Positions 1-12,468 of a DNA stretch of 64,000 nucleotides are shown here, piece after piece. Source of the DNA: Hydractinia symbiolongicarpus. Its lineage: Eukaryota > Cnidaria > Hydrozoa > Anthoathecata > Hydractiniidae. A program made the position numbers and the translations under genes. Positions within the stretch are counted from its first letter, which is position 1, and each line of letters opens with the position of its first letter. The notes beneath the pieces were generated by a model, which did no database searches, was not told the origin of the DNA, and saw only the letters and a list, made by a program, of their open reading frames with translations. The stretch is from positions 7,876,001-7,940,000 of the forward strand of contig NC_079877.1 of assembly GCF_029227915.1 (NCBI RefSeq). Reading direction: 5' to 3'.

Positions 1-1835
1 GTCAATCCGTTTGAGTTACAACGGTTGCTTCACATATTCGTACCAACATGTATTAAGTTAATTTTTCCGATATTACTAAGTTGTATCGCTTTTAACAGTG
101 AAGCGATTGACTGTGCAACTTAATTGAACTAACTTTGGGCTGTGACCTGATAAATGTGATAAGTGAGCCTATTGGACTCCAAGAAATAACATTCTTCTTA
201 ATTTGACATGATTGCTGGAACTCAGCGATTACACTGGGCGCTGTGGTAGCGCTTTATTAAAAAATTAAGATAATTAAGTCATTTTTTACTGTGGGACGAA
301 TCCTAGTCGTTAGTTTGCGCTGAAGAAATAGAGACAGTTTCAAACTTAGATTTCATTGACTTTCTAACGGTGTCAATCCGTTTGAGTTACAACGGTTGCG
401 TGACATATTCGTACCAACATGTATTTAGTGATTTTCTTCCGTTATTACTAAGTTGTATTGCTTTTAACAGTGAAACGATTGACTGAGGGAGGTAATTGAA
501 CTGATTCTGGACTGTGACCTTATAAATGTGAAGAATGAGCCAATTGTTCTCCAAGGAATAACATTCTTCTTAATTTGACATGATTGCTGGAATTCAGCGA
601 TTACATTAGGCTCTGTGGTAGCGCTTTATTTGAAAATTTAGATAAATAAGTCTTTTCTTACTGTGGGACCAATCCTGGCCGTTAGCACGCGCTGAACAAA
701 TAAGAACAGTTATAAAGACTACATTTCATTGACTTTCTAGCGATTTAAATCCGTTTGAGTTACAACGGTTGCGTCACATATTCGTATCAACAAGTATTTA
801 GCGATAGTATTCGGATATTACTAGGTTGCATCGCTTTTAGCAGTGAAACAATTGACTGTGGGACTTAATTGAACGGATTCTGGACTGTGACCTTATAAAT
901 GTGATAAATGCGTTAATTGTTCTTCAAGGAATAACATTCTTCTTAATTTGACATGATTCCTGAAACTCAGCAATTACACTAGGCGCTGTGGTAGCGCTTT
1001 ATTAAAAAATTAAGATAAATAAGTAATTTTTTACTGTGGGACGAATCCTGGTGGTTAGTTCGCGCTGAAGAAATAGAGACAGTTTTAAAAACTACATTTC
1101 ATTGACTTTCTAACGGTGTCAATCCGTTTGAGTTGCAACGGTTGCGTCACATATTCGCACCAACATGCATTTAGTGATTTTCTTCCGACATTACTAAGTT
1201 GTATTGCTTTTAACAGTGAAACGATTGACTGAGGGAGTTAATTGAACTGGTTCTGGACTGTGACCTTATAAATGTGATAAATGAGGCAATTGGTCTCCAA
1301 GAAATAACATTCTTCTTAATTTGACATGATTGCTGGAATTCAGCGATTACATTAGTCTCTGTGGTAGCGCTTTATTTGAAAATCTAGATAAATAAGTAAT
1401 TTTTTACTGTGGGACGAATCCTGGTGGTTAGCTCACGCTGAAGAAATAGAGACAGTTTCAAAAACTACATTTCATTGACTTTCTAACGGAGTCAATCCGT
1501 TTGAGTTACAACGGTTGCGTCACACATTCGTACCAACATGTATTTAGTGATTTTCTTCCGATATTACTAAGTTCTTTTGCTTTCAACAGTGAAACGATTG
1601 ACTGTGGGTCTTAATTGAACTGATTTTGGACTTTGACCATATAAATGTGATAAATGAGCCATTTTGACTACAAGAAATAACATTCTTCTTAATTTGACAT
1701 GATTGCTGGAACTCAGCGATTACACTGGGCGCTGTGGTAGCGCTTTATTAACTGTCGGAACAATCCTAGCCAGTAGTTTGCGCTGAGGAAATATAGTCAG
1801 TTTCAAAAACTACATTTCATTTATTTTCTCACTGT
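1..1835 (+). repeat. HOR copy A-B-C-D-E (371+373+373+373+345 bp)
   Basis: This is the first complete pentameric unit. Monomer A here (1-371) is base-for-base the same as 1836-2206 as far as I compared. B differs from 2207-2579 at a few sites, for example CAACGGTTGCGTGAC versus CAACAGTTGCTCGAC. C matches 2580-2952 almost perfectly. The second unit breaks off after C and continues as an A' monomer at 2953, so only three of five members are repeated in tandem. Confidence 0.85.
1491..1835 (+). repeat. E-type short monomer (345 bp), first of 11
   Basis: This monomer lacks 28 bp corresponding to positions 261-288 of a full unit. CGCTTTATTA runs straight into ACTG, with one A shared at the junction. 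The missing piece is exactly the A6...T6 segment. E-type units also have their own downstream changes (CAGTAG, ATATAGTCAG, TTTTCTCACTGTG). The 11 copies start at 1491, 4444, 5160, 6622, 8083, 8799, 10633, 12469, 13558, 14647 and 15736. Those at 4444, 6622 and 8083 are 344 bp. None occurs after 16080, so the type is confined to the left quarter of the window. Confidence 0.92.
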
Positions 1836-4800
1836 GTCAATCCGTTTGAGTTACAACGGTTGCTTCACATATTCGTACCAACATGTATTAAGTTAATTTT
1901 TCCGATATTACTAAGTTGTATCGCTTTTAACAGTGAAGCGATTGACTGTGCAACTTAATTGAACTAACTTTGGGCTGTGACCTGATAAATGTGATAAGTG
2001 AGCCTATTGGACTCCAAGAAATAACATTCTTCTTAATTTGACATGATTGCTGGAACTCAGCGATTACACTGGGCGCTGTGGTAGCGCTTTATTAAAAAAT
2101 TAAGATAATTAAGTCATTTTTTACTGTGGGACGAATCCTAGTCGTTAGTTTGCGCTGAAGAAATAGAGACAGTTTCAAACTTAGATTTCATTGACTTTCT
2201 AACGGTGTCAATCCGTTTGAGTTACAACAGTTGCTCGACATATTCGTACCAACATGTATTTAGTGATTTTCTTCCGTTATTACTAAGTTGTATTGCTTTT
2301 AACAGTGAAACGATTGACTGAGGGAAGTAATTGAACTGATTCTGGACTGTGACCTTATAAATGTGAAGAATGAGCCGATTGTTCTCCAAGGAATAACATT
2401 CTTCTTAATTTGACATGATTGCTGGAATTCAGCGATTACATTAGGCTCTGTGGTAGCGCTTTATTTGAAAATTTAGATAAATAAGTCTTTTCTTACTGTG
2501 GGACCAATCCTGGCCGTTAGCACGCGCTGAACAAATAAGAACAGTTATAAAGACTACATTTCATTGACTTTCTAGCGATTTAAATCCGTTTGAGTTACAA
2601 CGGTTGCGTCACATATTCGTATCAACAAGTATTTAGCGATAGTATTCGGATATTACTAGGTTGCATCGCTTTTAGCAGTGAAACAATTGACTGTGGGACT
2701 TAATTGAACGGATTCTGGACTGTGACCTTATAAATGTGATAAATGCGTTAATTGTTCTTCAAGGAATAACATTCTTCTTAATTTGACATGATTCCTGAAA
2801 CTCAGCAATTACACTAGGCGCTGTGGTAGCGCTTTATTAAAAAATTAAGATAAATAAGTAATTTTTTACTGTGGGACGAATCCTGGTGGTTAGTTCGCGC
2901 TGAAGAAATAGAGACAGTTTTAAAAACTACATTTCCTTGACTTTCTAACGGTGTCAATCCGTTTGAGTTACAACGGTTGCTTCACATATTCGTACCAACA
3001 TCTATTTAGTTAATTTTTCCGATATTACTAAGTTGTATCGCTTTTAACAGTGAAGCGATTGACTGTGCAACTTAATTGAACTAACTTTGGGCTGTGACCT
3101 TATAAATGTGATAAATGAGGCAATTGGTCTTCAAGGAATAACATTGTTCTTAATTTGACATGATTGCTGGAATACAGCAATTACATTAGGCTCTGTGGTA
3201 GCGCTTTGTTAAAAAATTAAGATAAATAAGTCATTTTTTACTGTGGGACCAATCCTAGCCGTTAGTTCGCGCTGAAGAAATAGAGACAGTTTCAAAAACT
3301 ACATTACATTGACTTTCTAACGGTGTCAATCCGTTTGAGTTACAACAGTTGCGTGACATATTCGTACCAACATGTATTTAGTGATTTTCTTCCGTTATTA
3401 CTAAGTTGTATTGCTTTTAACAGTGAAACGATTGACTGAGGGAGGTAATTGAACTGATTCTGGACTGTGACCTTATAAATGTGAAGAATGAGCCAATTGT
3501 TCTCCAAGGAATAACATTCTTCTTAATTTGACATGATTGCTGGAATTCAGCGATTACATTAGGCTCTGTGGTAGCGCTTTATTTGAAAATTTAGATAAAT
3601 AAGTCTTTTCTTACTGTGGGACCAATCCTGGCCGTTAGCACGCGCTGAACAAATAAGAACAGTTATAAAGACTACATTTCATTGACTTTCTAGCGATTTA
3701 AATCCGTTTGAGTTACAACGGTTGCGTCACATATTCGTATCAACAAGTATTTAGCGATAGTATTCGGATATTACTAGGTTGCATCGCTTTTAGCAGTGAA
3801 ACAATTGACTGTGGGACTTAATTGAACGGATTCTGGACTGTGACCTTATAAATGTGATAAATGCGTTAATTGTTCTTCAAGGAATAACATTCTTCTTAAT
3901 TTGACATGATTCCTGAAACTCAGCAATTACACTAGGCGCTGTGGTAGCGCTTTATTAAAAAATTAAGATAAATAAGTAATTTTTTACTGTGGGACGAATC
4001 CTGGTGGTTAGTTCGCGCTGAAGAAATAGAGGCAGTTTTAAAAACTACATTTCATTGACTTTCTAACGGTGTCAATCCGTTTGAGTTGCAACGGTTGCGT
4101 CACATATTCGCACCAACATGCATTTAGTGATTTTCTTCCGACATTACTAAGTTGTATTGCTTTTAACAGTGAAACGATTGACTGAGGGAGTTAATTGAAC
4201 TGGTTCTGGACTGTGACCTTATAAATGTGATAAATGAGGCAATTGGTCTCCAAGAAATAACATTCTTCTTAATTTGACATGATTGCTGGAATTCAGCGAT
4301 TACATTAGTCTCTGTGGTAGCGCTTTATTTGAAAATTTAGATAAATAAGTAATTTTTTACTGTGGGACGAATCCTGGTGGTTAGCTCACGCTGAAGAAAT
4401 AGAGACAGTTTCAAAAACTACATTTCATTGACTTTCTAACGGTGTCAATCCGTTTGAGTTACAACGGTTGCGTCACACATTCGTACCAACATGTATTTAG
4501 TGATTTTCTTCCGATATTACTAAGTTCTTTTGCTTTTAACAGTGAAAGATTGACTGAGGGAGTTAATTGAACTGATTCTGGACTGTGACCTTAAAAATGT
4601 GAAAAATGAGCCAATTGTTCTCCAAGGAATAACATTCTTCTTAATTTGACATGATTGCTGGAACTCAGCGATTACACTGGGCGCTGTGGTTGCGCTTTAT
4701 TAACGGTCCGACCAATCCTAGCCAGTAGTTCGCGTTGAAGAAATATAGTCAGTTTCAAAAACTGCATTTCATTAATTTTCTCACTGTGTCAATCCGTTTG

Positions 4801-5875
4801 AGTTACAACGGTTGCTTCACATATTCGTACCAACATCTATTTAGTTAATTTTTCCGATATTACTAAGTTGTATCGCTTTTAACAGTGAAGCGATTGACTG
4901 TGCAACTTAATTGAACTAACTTTGGGCTGTGACCTTATAAATGTGATAAATGAGGCAATTGGTCTTCAAGGAATAACATTGTTCTTAATTTGACATGATT
5001 GCTGGAATACAGCGATTACATTAGGCTCTGTGGTAGCGCTTTGTTATAAAATTAAGATAAATAAGTCATTTTTTACTGTGGGACCAATCCTAGCCGTTAG
5101 TTCGCGCTGAAGAAATAGAGACAGTTTCAAAAACTACATTTCATTGACTTTCTAACGGTGTCAATCCGTTTGAGTTACAACGGTTGCGTCACATATTCGT
5201 ACCAACATGTATTTAGTTATTTTCTTCCGATATTACTAAGTTGCATCGCTTTTAACAGTGAAACGCTTGACTACGGGACTTAATTGAACTGATTTTGGAC
5301 TTTGACCTTATAAATGTGATAAATGAGCCAGTTTGACTACAAGAAATAAAATTCTTCTTAATTTGACATGATTGCTGGAACTCAGCGATTACACTGGGCG
5401 CTGTGGTAGCGCTTTATTAACTGTCGGAACAATCCTAGCCAGTAGTTTGCGCTGAGGAAATATAGTCAGTTTCAAAAACTACATTTCATTTATTTTCTCA
5501 CTGTGTCAATCCGTTTGAGTTACAACGGTTGCTTCACATATTCGTACCAACATGTATTAAGTTAATTTTTCCGATATTACTAAGTTGTATCGCTTTTAAC
5601 AGTGAAGCGATTGACTGTGCAACTTAATTGAACTAACTTTGGGCTGTGACCTGATAAATGTGATAATTGAGCCTATTGGACTCCAAGAAATAACATTCTT
5701 CTTAATTTGACATGATTGCTGGAACTCAGCGATTACACTGGGCGCTGTGGTAGCGCTTTATTAAAAAATTAAGATAAATAAGTCATTTTTTACTGTGGGA
5801 CGAATCCTAGTCGTTAGTTTGCGCTGAAGAAATAGAGACAGTTTCAAACTTAGATTTCATTGACTTTCTAACGGT

Positions 5876-6248
5876 GTCAATCCGTTTGAGTTACAACGGT
5901 TGAGTGACATATTCGTACCAACATGTATTTAGTGATTTTCTTCCGTTATTACTAAGTTGTATTGCTTTTAACAGTGAAACGATTGACTGTGGGACTTAAT
6001 TGAACGGATTCTGGACTGTGACCTTATAAATGTCATAAATGCGTTAATTGTTCTTCAAGGAATAACATTCTTCTTAATTTGACATGATTCCTGAAACTCA
6101 GCAATTACACTAGGCGCTGTGGTAGCGCTTTATTAAAAAATTAAGATAAATAAGTAATTTTTTACTGTGGGACGAATCCTGGTGGTTAGTTTGCGCTGAA
6201 GAAATAGAGACAGTTTTAAAAACTACATTTCATTGACTTTCTAACGGT
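5876..6248 (+). repeat. Chimeric monomer, B-type left part / C-type right part
   Basis: The left third carries B-type markers (TTCCGTTATTACTAAG, AACGATTGACTG). From about 5989 onward it carries C-type markers (GTGGGACTTAATTGAACGG, AAATGCGTTAATTGTTCTTC, GATTCCTGAAACTC). The switch falls within about 5981-5992. Its left neighbour is A, as expected for B; its right neighbour is D, as expected for C. The unit therefore looks like the product of unequal exchange between adjacent B and C monomers, removing one 373-bp unit. Confidence 0.8.
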
Positions 6249-7709
6249 GTCAATCCGTTTGAGTTGCAACGGTTGCGTCACATATTCGCACCAACATGCA
6301 TTTAGTGATTTTCTTCCGACATTACTAAGTTGTATTGCTTTTAACAGTGAAACGATTGACTGAGGGAGTTAATTGAACTGGTTCTGGACTGTGACCTTAT
6401 AAATGTGATAAATGAGGCAATTGGTCTCCAAGAAATAACATTCTTCTTAATTTGACATGATTGCTGGAATTCAGCGATTACATTAGTCTCTGTGGTTGCG
6501 CTTTATTTGAAAATTTAGATAAATAAGTAATTTTTTACTGTGGGACGAATCCTGGTGGTTAGCTCACGCTGAAGAAATAGAGACAGTTTCAAAAACTACA
6601 TTTCATTGACTTTCTAACGGTGTCAATCCGTTTGAGTTACAACGGTTACGTCACACATTCGTACCAACATGTATTTAGTGATTTTCTTCCGATATTACTA
6701 AGTTCTTTTGCTTTTAACAGTGAAAGATTGACTGAGGGAGTTAATTGAACTGATTCTGGACTGTGACCTTAAAAATGTGAAAAATGAGCCAATTGTTCTC
6801 CAAGGAATAACATTCTTCTTAATTTGACATGATTGCTGGAACTCAGCGATTACACTGGGCGCTGTGGTTGCGCTTTATTAACGGTCCGACCAATCCTAGC
6901 CAGTAGTTCGCGTTGAAGAAATATAGTCAGTTTCAAAAACTGCATTTCATTAATTTTCTCACTGTGTCAATCCGTTTGAGTTACAACGGTTGCTTCACAT
7001 ATTCGTACCAACATCTATTTAGTTAATTTTTCCGATATTACTAAGTTGTATCGCTTTTAACAGTGAAGCGATTGACTGTGCAACTTAATTGAACTAACTT
7101 TGGGCTGTGACCTTATAAATGTGATAAATGAGGCAATTGGTCTTCAAGGAATAACATTGTTCTTAATTTGACATGATTGCTGGAATACAGCGATTACATT
7201 AGGCTCTGTGGTAGTGCTTTGTTAAAAAATTAAGATAAATAAGTCATTTTTTACTGTGGGACGAATCCTAGTCGTTAGTTTGCGCTGAAGAAATAGAGAC
7301 AGTTTCAAACTTAGATTTCATTGACTTTCTAACGGTGTCAATCCGTTTGAGTTACAACGGTTGCGTGACATATTCGTACCAACATGTATTTAGTGATTTT
7401 CTTCCGTTATTACTAAGTTGTATTGCTTTTAACAGTGAAACGATTGACTGAGGGAGGTAATTGAACTGATTCTGGACTGTGACCTTATAAATGTGAAGAA
7501 TGAGCCAATTGTTCTCCAAGGAATAACATTCTTCTTAATTTGACATGATTGCTGGAATTCAGCGATTACATTAGGCTCTGTGGTAGCGCTTTATTTGAAA
7601 ATTTAGATAAATAAGTCTTTTCTTACTGTGGGACCAATCCTGGCCGTTAGCACGCGCTGAACAAATAAGAACAGTTATAAAGACTACATTTCATTGACTT
7701 TCTAGCGAT

Positions 7710-8082
7710 TTAAATCCGTTTGAGTTACAACGGTTGCGTCACATATTCGTATCAACAAGTATTTAGCGATAGTATTCGGATATTACTAGGTTGCATCGCT
7801 TTTAGCAGTGAAACAATTGACTGTGGGACTTAATTGAACGGATTCTGGACTGTGACCTTATAAATGTGATAAATGAGGCAATTGGTCTCCAAGAAATAAC
7901 ATTCTTCTTAATTTGACATGATTGCTGGAATTCAGCGATTACATTAGTGTCTGTGGTAGCGCTTTATTTGAAAATTTAGATAAATAAGTAATTTTTTACT
8001 GTGGGACGAATCCTGGTGGTTAGCTCACGCTGAAGAAATAGAGACAGTTTCAAAAACTACATTTCATTGACTTTCTAACGGT
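7710..8082 (+). repeat. Chimeric monomer, C-type left part / D-type right part
   Basis: It begins as type C (TTAAATCCG, CAACAAGTATTTAGCG, GAACGGATTCTGG). After the shared stretch near 7850-7870 it becomes type D (AGGCAATTGGTCTCC, GGAATTCAGCG, TTAGCTCACGCTG). It is followed by E, which normally follows D. As with the B/C chimera, this is best explained by unequal exchange between neighbours with loss of one monomer length. Confidence 0.8.
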
Positions 8083-10260
8083 GTCAATCCGTTTGAGTTA
8101 CAACGGTTACGTCACACATTCGTACCAACATGTATTTAGTGATTTTCTTCCGATATTACTAAGTTCTTTTGCTTTTAACAGTGAAAGATTGACTGAGGGA
8201 GTTAATTGAACTGATTCTGGACTGTGACCTTAAAAATGTGGAAAATGAGCCAAATGTTCTCCAAGGAATAACATTCTTCTTAATTTGACATGATTGCTGG
8301 AACTCAGCGATTACACTGGGCGCTGTGGTTGCGCTTTATTAACGGTCCGCCCAATCCTAGCCAGTAGTTCGCGTTGAAGAAATATAGTCAGTTTCAAAAA
8401 CTGCATTTCATTAATTTTCTCACTGTGTCAATCCGTTTGAGTTACAACGGTTGCTTCACATATTCGTACCAACATCTATTTAGTTAATTTTTCCGATATT
8501 ACTAAGTTGTATCGCTTTTAACAGTGAAGCGATTGACTGTGCAACTTAATTGAACTAACTTTGGGCTGTGACCTTATAAATGTGATAAATGAGGCAATTG
8601 GTCTTCAAGGAATAACATTGTTCTTAATTTGACATGATTGCTGGAATACAGCGATTACATTAGGCTCTGTGGTAGCGCTTTGTTAAAAAATTAAGATAAA
8701 TAAGTCATTTTTTACTGTGGGACCAATCCTAGCCGTTAGTTCGCGCTGAAGAAATAGAGACAGTTTCAAAAACTACATTTCATTGACTTTCTAACGGTGT
8801 CAATCCGTTTGAGTTACAACGGTTGCGTCACATATTCGTACCAACATGTATTTAGTTATTTTCTTCCGATATTACTAAGTTGCATCGCTTTTAACAGTGA
8901 AACGCTTGACTATGGGACTTAATTGAACTGATTTTGGATTTTGACCTTATAAATGTGATAAATGAGCCAGTTTGACTACAAGAAATAAAATTCTTCTTAA
9001 TTTGAAATGATTGCTGGAACTCAGCGATTACACTGGGCGCTGTGGTAGCGCTTTATTAACTGTCGGAACAATCCTAGCCAGTAGTTTGCGCTGAAGAAAT
9101 ATAGTCAGTTTCAAAAACTACATTTCATTTATTTTCTCACTGTGTCAATCCGTTTGAGTTACAACGGTTGCTTCACATATTCGTACCAACATGTATTAAG
9201 TTAATTTTTCCGATATTACTAAGTTGTATCGCTTTTAACAGTGAATCGATTGACTGTGCAACTTAATTGAACTAACTTTGGGCTGTGACCTGATAAATGT
9301 GATAAGTGAGCCTATTGGACTCCAAGAAATAACATTCTTCTTAATTTGACATGATTGCTGGAACTCAGCGATTACACTGGGCGCTGTGGTAGCGCTTTAT
9401 TAGAAAATTAAGATAAATAAGTCATTTTTTACTGTGGGACGAATCCTAGTCGTTAGTTTGCGCTGAAGAAATAGAGACAGTTTCAAACTTAGATTTCATT
9501 GACTTTCTAACGGTGTCAATCCGTTTGAGTTACAACGGTTGCGTGACATATTCGTACCAACATGTATTTAGTGATTTTCTTCCGTTATTACTAAGTTGTA
9601 TTGCTTTTAACAGTGAAACGATTGACTGAGGGAGTTAATTGAACTGATTCTGGACTGTGACCTTATAAATGTGAAGAATGAGCCAATTGTTCTCCAAGGA
9701 ATAACATTCTTCTTAATTTGACATGATTGCTGGAACTCAGCGATTACACTGGGTGCTGTGGTAGCGCTTTATTAAAAAATTAAGATAAATAAGTCATTTT
9801 TTACTGTGGGACGAATCCTAGTCGTTAGTTCGCGCTGAAGAAATAGAGACAGTTTCAAAAACTACATTTCATTGACTTTCTAACGGTGTCAATCCGTTTG
9901 AGTTACAACGGTTGCGTGACATATTCGTACCAACATGTATTTAGAGATTTTCTTCCGTTATTACTAACTTGTATTGCTGTTAACAGTGAAACGATTGACT
10001 GAGGGAGTTAATTGAACTGATTCTGGACTGTGACCTTATAAATGTGAAGAATAAGCCAATTGTTCTCCAAGGAATAACATTCTTCTTAATTTGACATGAT
10101 GGCTGGAACTCAGCGATTACACTGGGTGCTGTGGTAGCGCTTTATTAAAAAATTAAGATAAATAAGTCATTTTTTACTGTGGGACGAATCCTAGTCGTTA
10201 GTTCGCGCTGAAGAAATAGAGACAGTTTCAAAAACTACATTTCATTGACTTTCTAACGGT

Positions 10261-12468
10261 GTCAATCCGTTTGAGTTACAACGGTTGCGTCACATATTCG
10301 TACCAACATGTATTTAGTTATTTTCTTCCGATATCACTAAGTTGTATTGCTTTTAACAGTGAAACGATTGGCTGTGGGAATAAATTGAACTGATTCTGGA
10401 ATGTGACTTTATTAATGTGATAAATGAAGCAATTGTTCTCCAAGGAATAACATTCTTCTTAATTTGACATGATTGCTGGAAATCAGCGAGTACACTAGGC
10501 CCTGTGGTAGGGCTTTGTTAAAAATTAAGATAAATAAGTCATTTTTTACTGTGGGACCAATCCTAGCCGTTAGTTCGCGCTGAAGAAATAGAGACAGTTT
10601 CAAAAACTACATTTCATTGACTTTCTAGCGGTATAAATCTGTTTGAGTTAGAACGGTTGCGTCACATATTCATACCAACATGTATTTAGCGATAGTATTG
10701 GGATATTACTAGGTTGCATCGCTTTTAACAGTGAAACGCTTGACTATGGGACTTAATTGAACTGATTTTGGACTTTGACCTTATAAATGTGATAAATGAG
10801 CCAGTTTGACTACAAGAAATAAAATTCTTCTTAATTTGACATGATTGCTGGAACTCAGCGATTACACTGGGCGCTGTGGTAGCGCTTTATTAACTGTCGG
10901 ACCAATCCTAGCCAGTAGTTCGCGCTGAAGAAATATAGTCAGTTTCAAAAACTACATTTCATTAATTTTCTCACTGTGTCAATCCGTTTGAGTTACAACG
11001 GTTGCTTCACATATTCGTACCAACATGTATTTAGTTAATTTTTCCGATATTACTAAGTTGTATCGCTTTTAACAGTGAAGCGATTGACTGTGCAACTTAA
11101 TTGAACTAACTTTGGGCTGTGACCTTAAAAATGTGAAAAATGAGCCAATTGTTCTCCAAGGAATAACATTCTTCTTAATTTGACATGATTGCTGGAACTC
11201 AGCGATTACACTGGGCGCTGTGGTAGCGCTTTATTAAAAAATTAAGATAAATAAGTCATTTTTTACTGTGGGACGAATCCTAGTCGTTAGTTTGCGCTGA
11301 AGAAATACAGACAGTTTAAACAACTAGATTTCATTGACTTTCTACCGGTGTCAATCCGTTTGAGTTACAACGGTTGCGTCACATATTCGTACCAACATAT
11401 ATTTAGTTATTTTCTTCCGATATTACTAAGTTGGATTGCTTTTAACAGTGAAACGATTGACTGTGGGAATTAATTAAACTGATTCTGGACTGTGACCTTA
11501 AAAATGTGAAAAATGAGCCAATTGTTCTCAAAGGAATAACATTCTTCTTAATTTGACATGATTGCTGGAACTCAGCGATTACACTGGGCGCTGTGTTAGC
11601 GCTTTATTAAAAAATTAAGATAAATAAGTCATTTTTTACTGTGGGACGAATCCTAGTCGTTAGTTTGCGCTGAAGAAATAGAGACAGTTTCAACAACTAG
11701 ATTTCATTGACTTTCTAACGGTGTCAATCCGTTTGAGTTACAACGGTTGCGTCACATATTCGTACCAACATATATTTAGTTATTTTCTTCCGATATTACT
11801 AAGTTGGATTGCTTTTAACAGTGAAACGATTGACTGTGGGAATTAATTAAACTGATTCTGGACTTTGACCTTAAAAATGTGAAAAATGAGCCAATTGTTC
11901 TCCAAGGAATAACATTCTGCTTAATTTGACATGATTGCTGGAACTCAGCGATTACACTGGGTGCTGTGGTAGCGCTTTATTAAAAAATTAAGATAAATAA
12001 GTAATTTTTTACTGTGGGACAAATCCTAGTCGTTAGTTTGCGCTGAAGAAATAGAGACAGTTTCAAAAACTAGATTTCATTGACTTTCTAACGGTGTCAA
12101 TCCGTTTGAGTTACAACGTTTGCGTCACATATTCGTACCAACATGTATTTAGTTATTTTCTTCCGATATCACTAAGTTGTATTGCTTTTAACAGTGAAAC
12201 GATTGGCTGTGGGAATTAATTGAACTGATTCTGGAATGTGACCTTATTAATGTGATAATGGAGGCAATTGTTCTCCAAGGAATAACATTCTTCTTAATTT
12301 GACATGATTGCTGGAAATCAGCGAGTACACTAGGCCCTGTGGTAGCGCTTTGTTAAAAAATTAAGACAAATAAGTCATTTTTTACTGTGGGACCAATCCT
12401 AGCCGTTAGTTCGCGCTGAAGAAATAGAGACAGTTTCAAAAACTACATTTCATTGACTTTCTAGCGGT
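10261..12468 (+). repeat. HOR domain 2: second 1835-bp pentamer
   Basis: Monomers start at 10261, 10633 (E-type, 345 bp), 10978 (A-type), 11350, 11723 and 12096. The unit at 12096 repeats the one at 10261 (both have TTCCGATATCACTAAG and CGATTGGCTGTGGG), and the E-type at 12469 repeats 10633, giving a period of 1835-1836 bp. The length equals the pentamer of domain 1, but the composition differs (one E, one A and three other units). The monomers at 11350 and 11723 are near-duplicates of each other (both ACATATATTTAG and AAGTTGGATTGC), suggesting a recent single-monomer duplication. Confidence 0.8.

Larger units (their letters stand above)
1..10260 (+). repeat. HOR domain 1: mosaic of monomer types A-E, 1835-bp unit
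   Basis: Five monomer types can be told apart: A (1-371, with GTGCAACTTAATTG and TTTGGGCTGTG), B (372-744, TTCCGTTATTACT), C (745-1117, TTTAAATCCG, CAACAAGTATTTAGCG), D (1118-1490, TTCGCACCAACATGCATT) and E (1491-1835, short). The ordered set A-B-C-D-E makes an 1835-bp unit; A-B-C recurs at 1836-2952. After that the order is rearranged: A'-B-C-D-E-A'-E'-A from 2953 to 5875, then hybrid-D-E-A', B, hybrid-E-A'-E'-A. The run E-A'-E'-A at 4444-5875 recurs at 8083-9514 (offset 3639), and D-E-A' at 4071 recurs at 6249 (offset 2178). The types are inferred from shared diagnostic bases read by eye. Confidence 0.85.

Noticed and set aside
10412-10603. 63-codon open frame on the minus strand
   Set aside because: It lies inside an ordinary monomer and is interrupted in the other copies. 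There is no codon bias, domain or promoter; it is a chance opening in satellite DNA.
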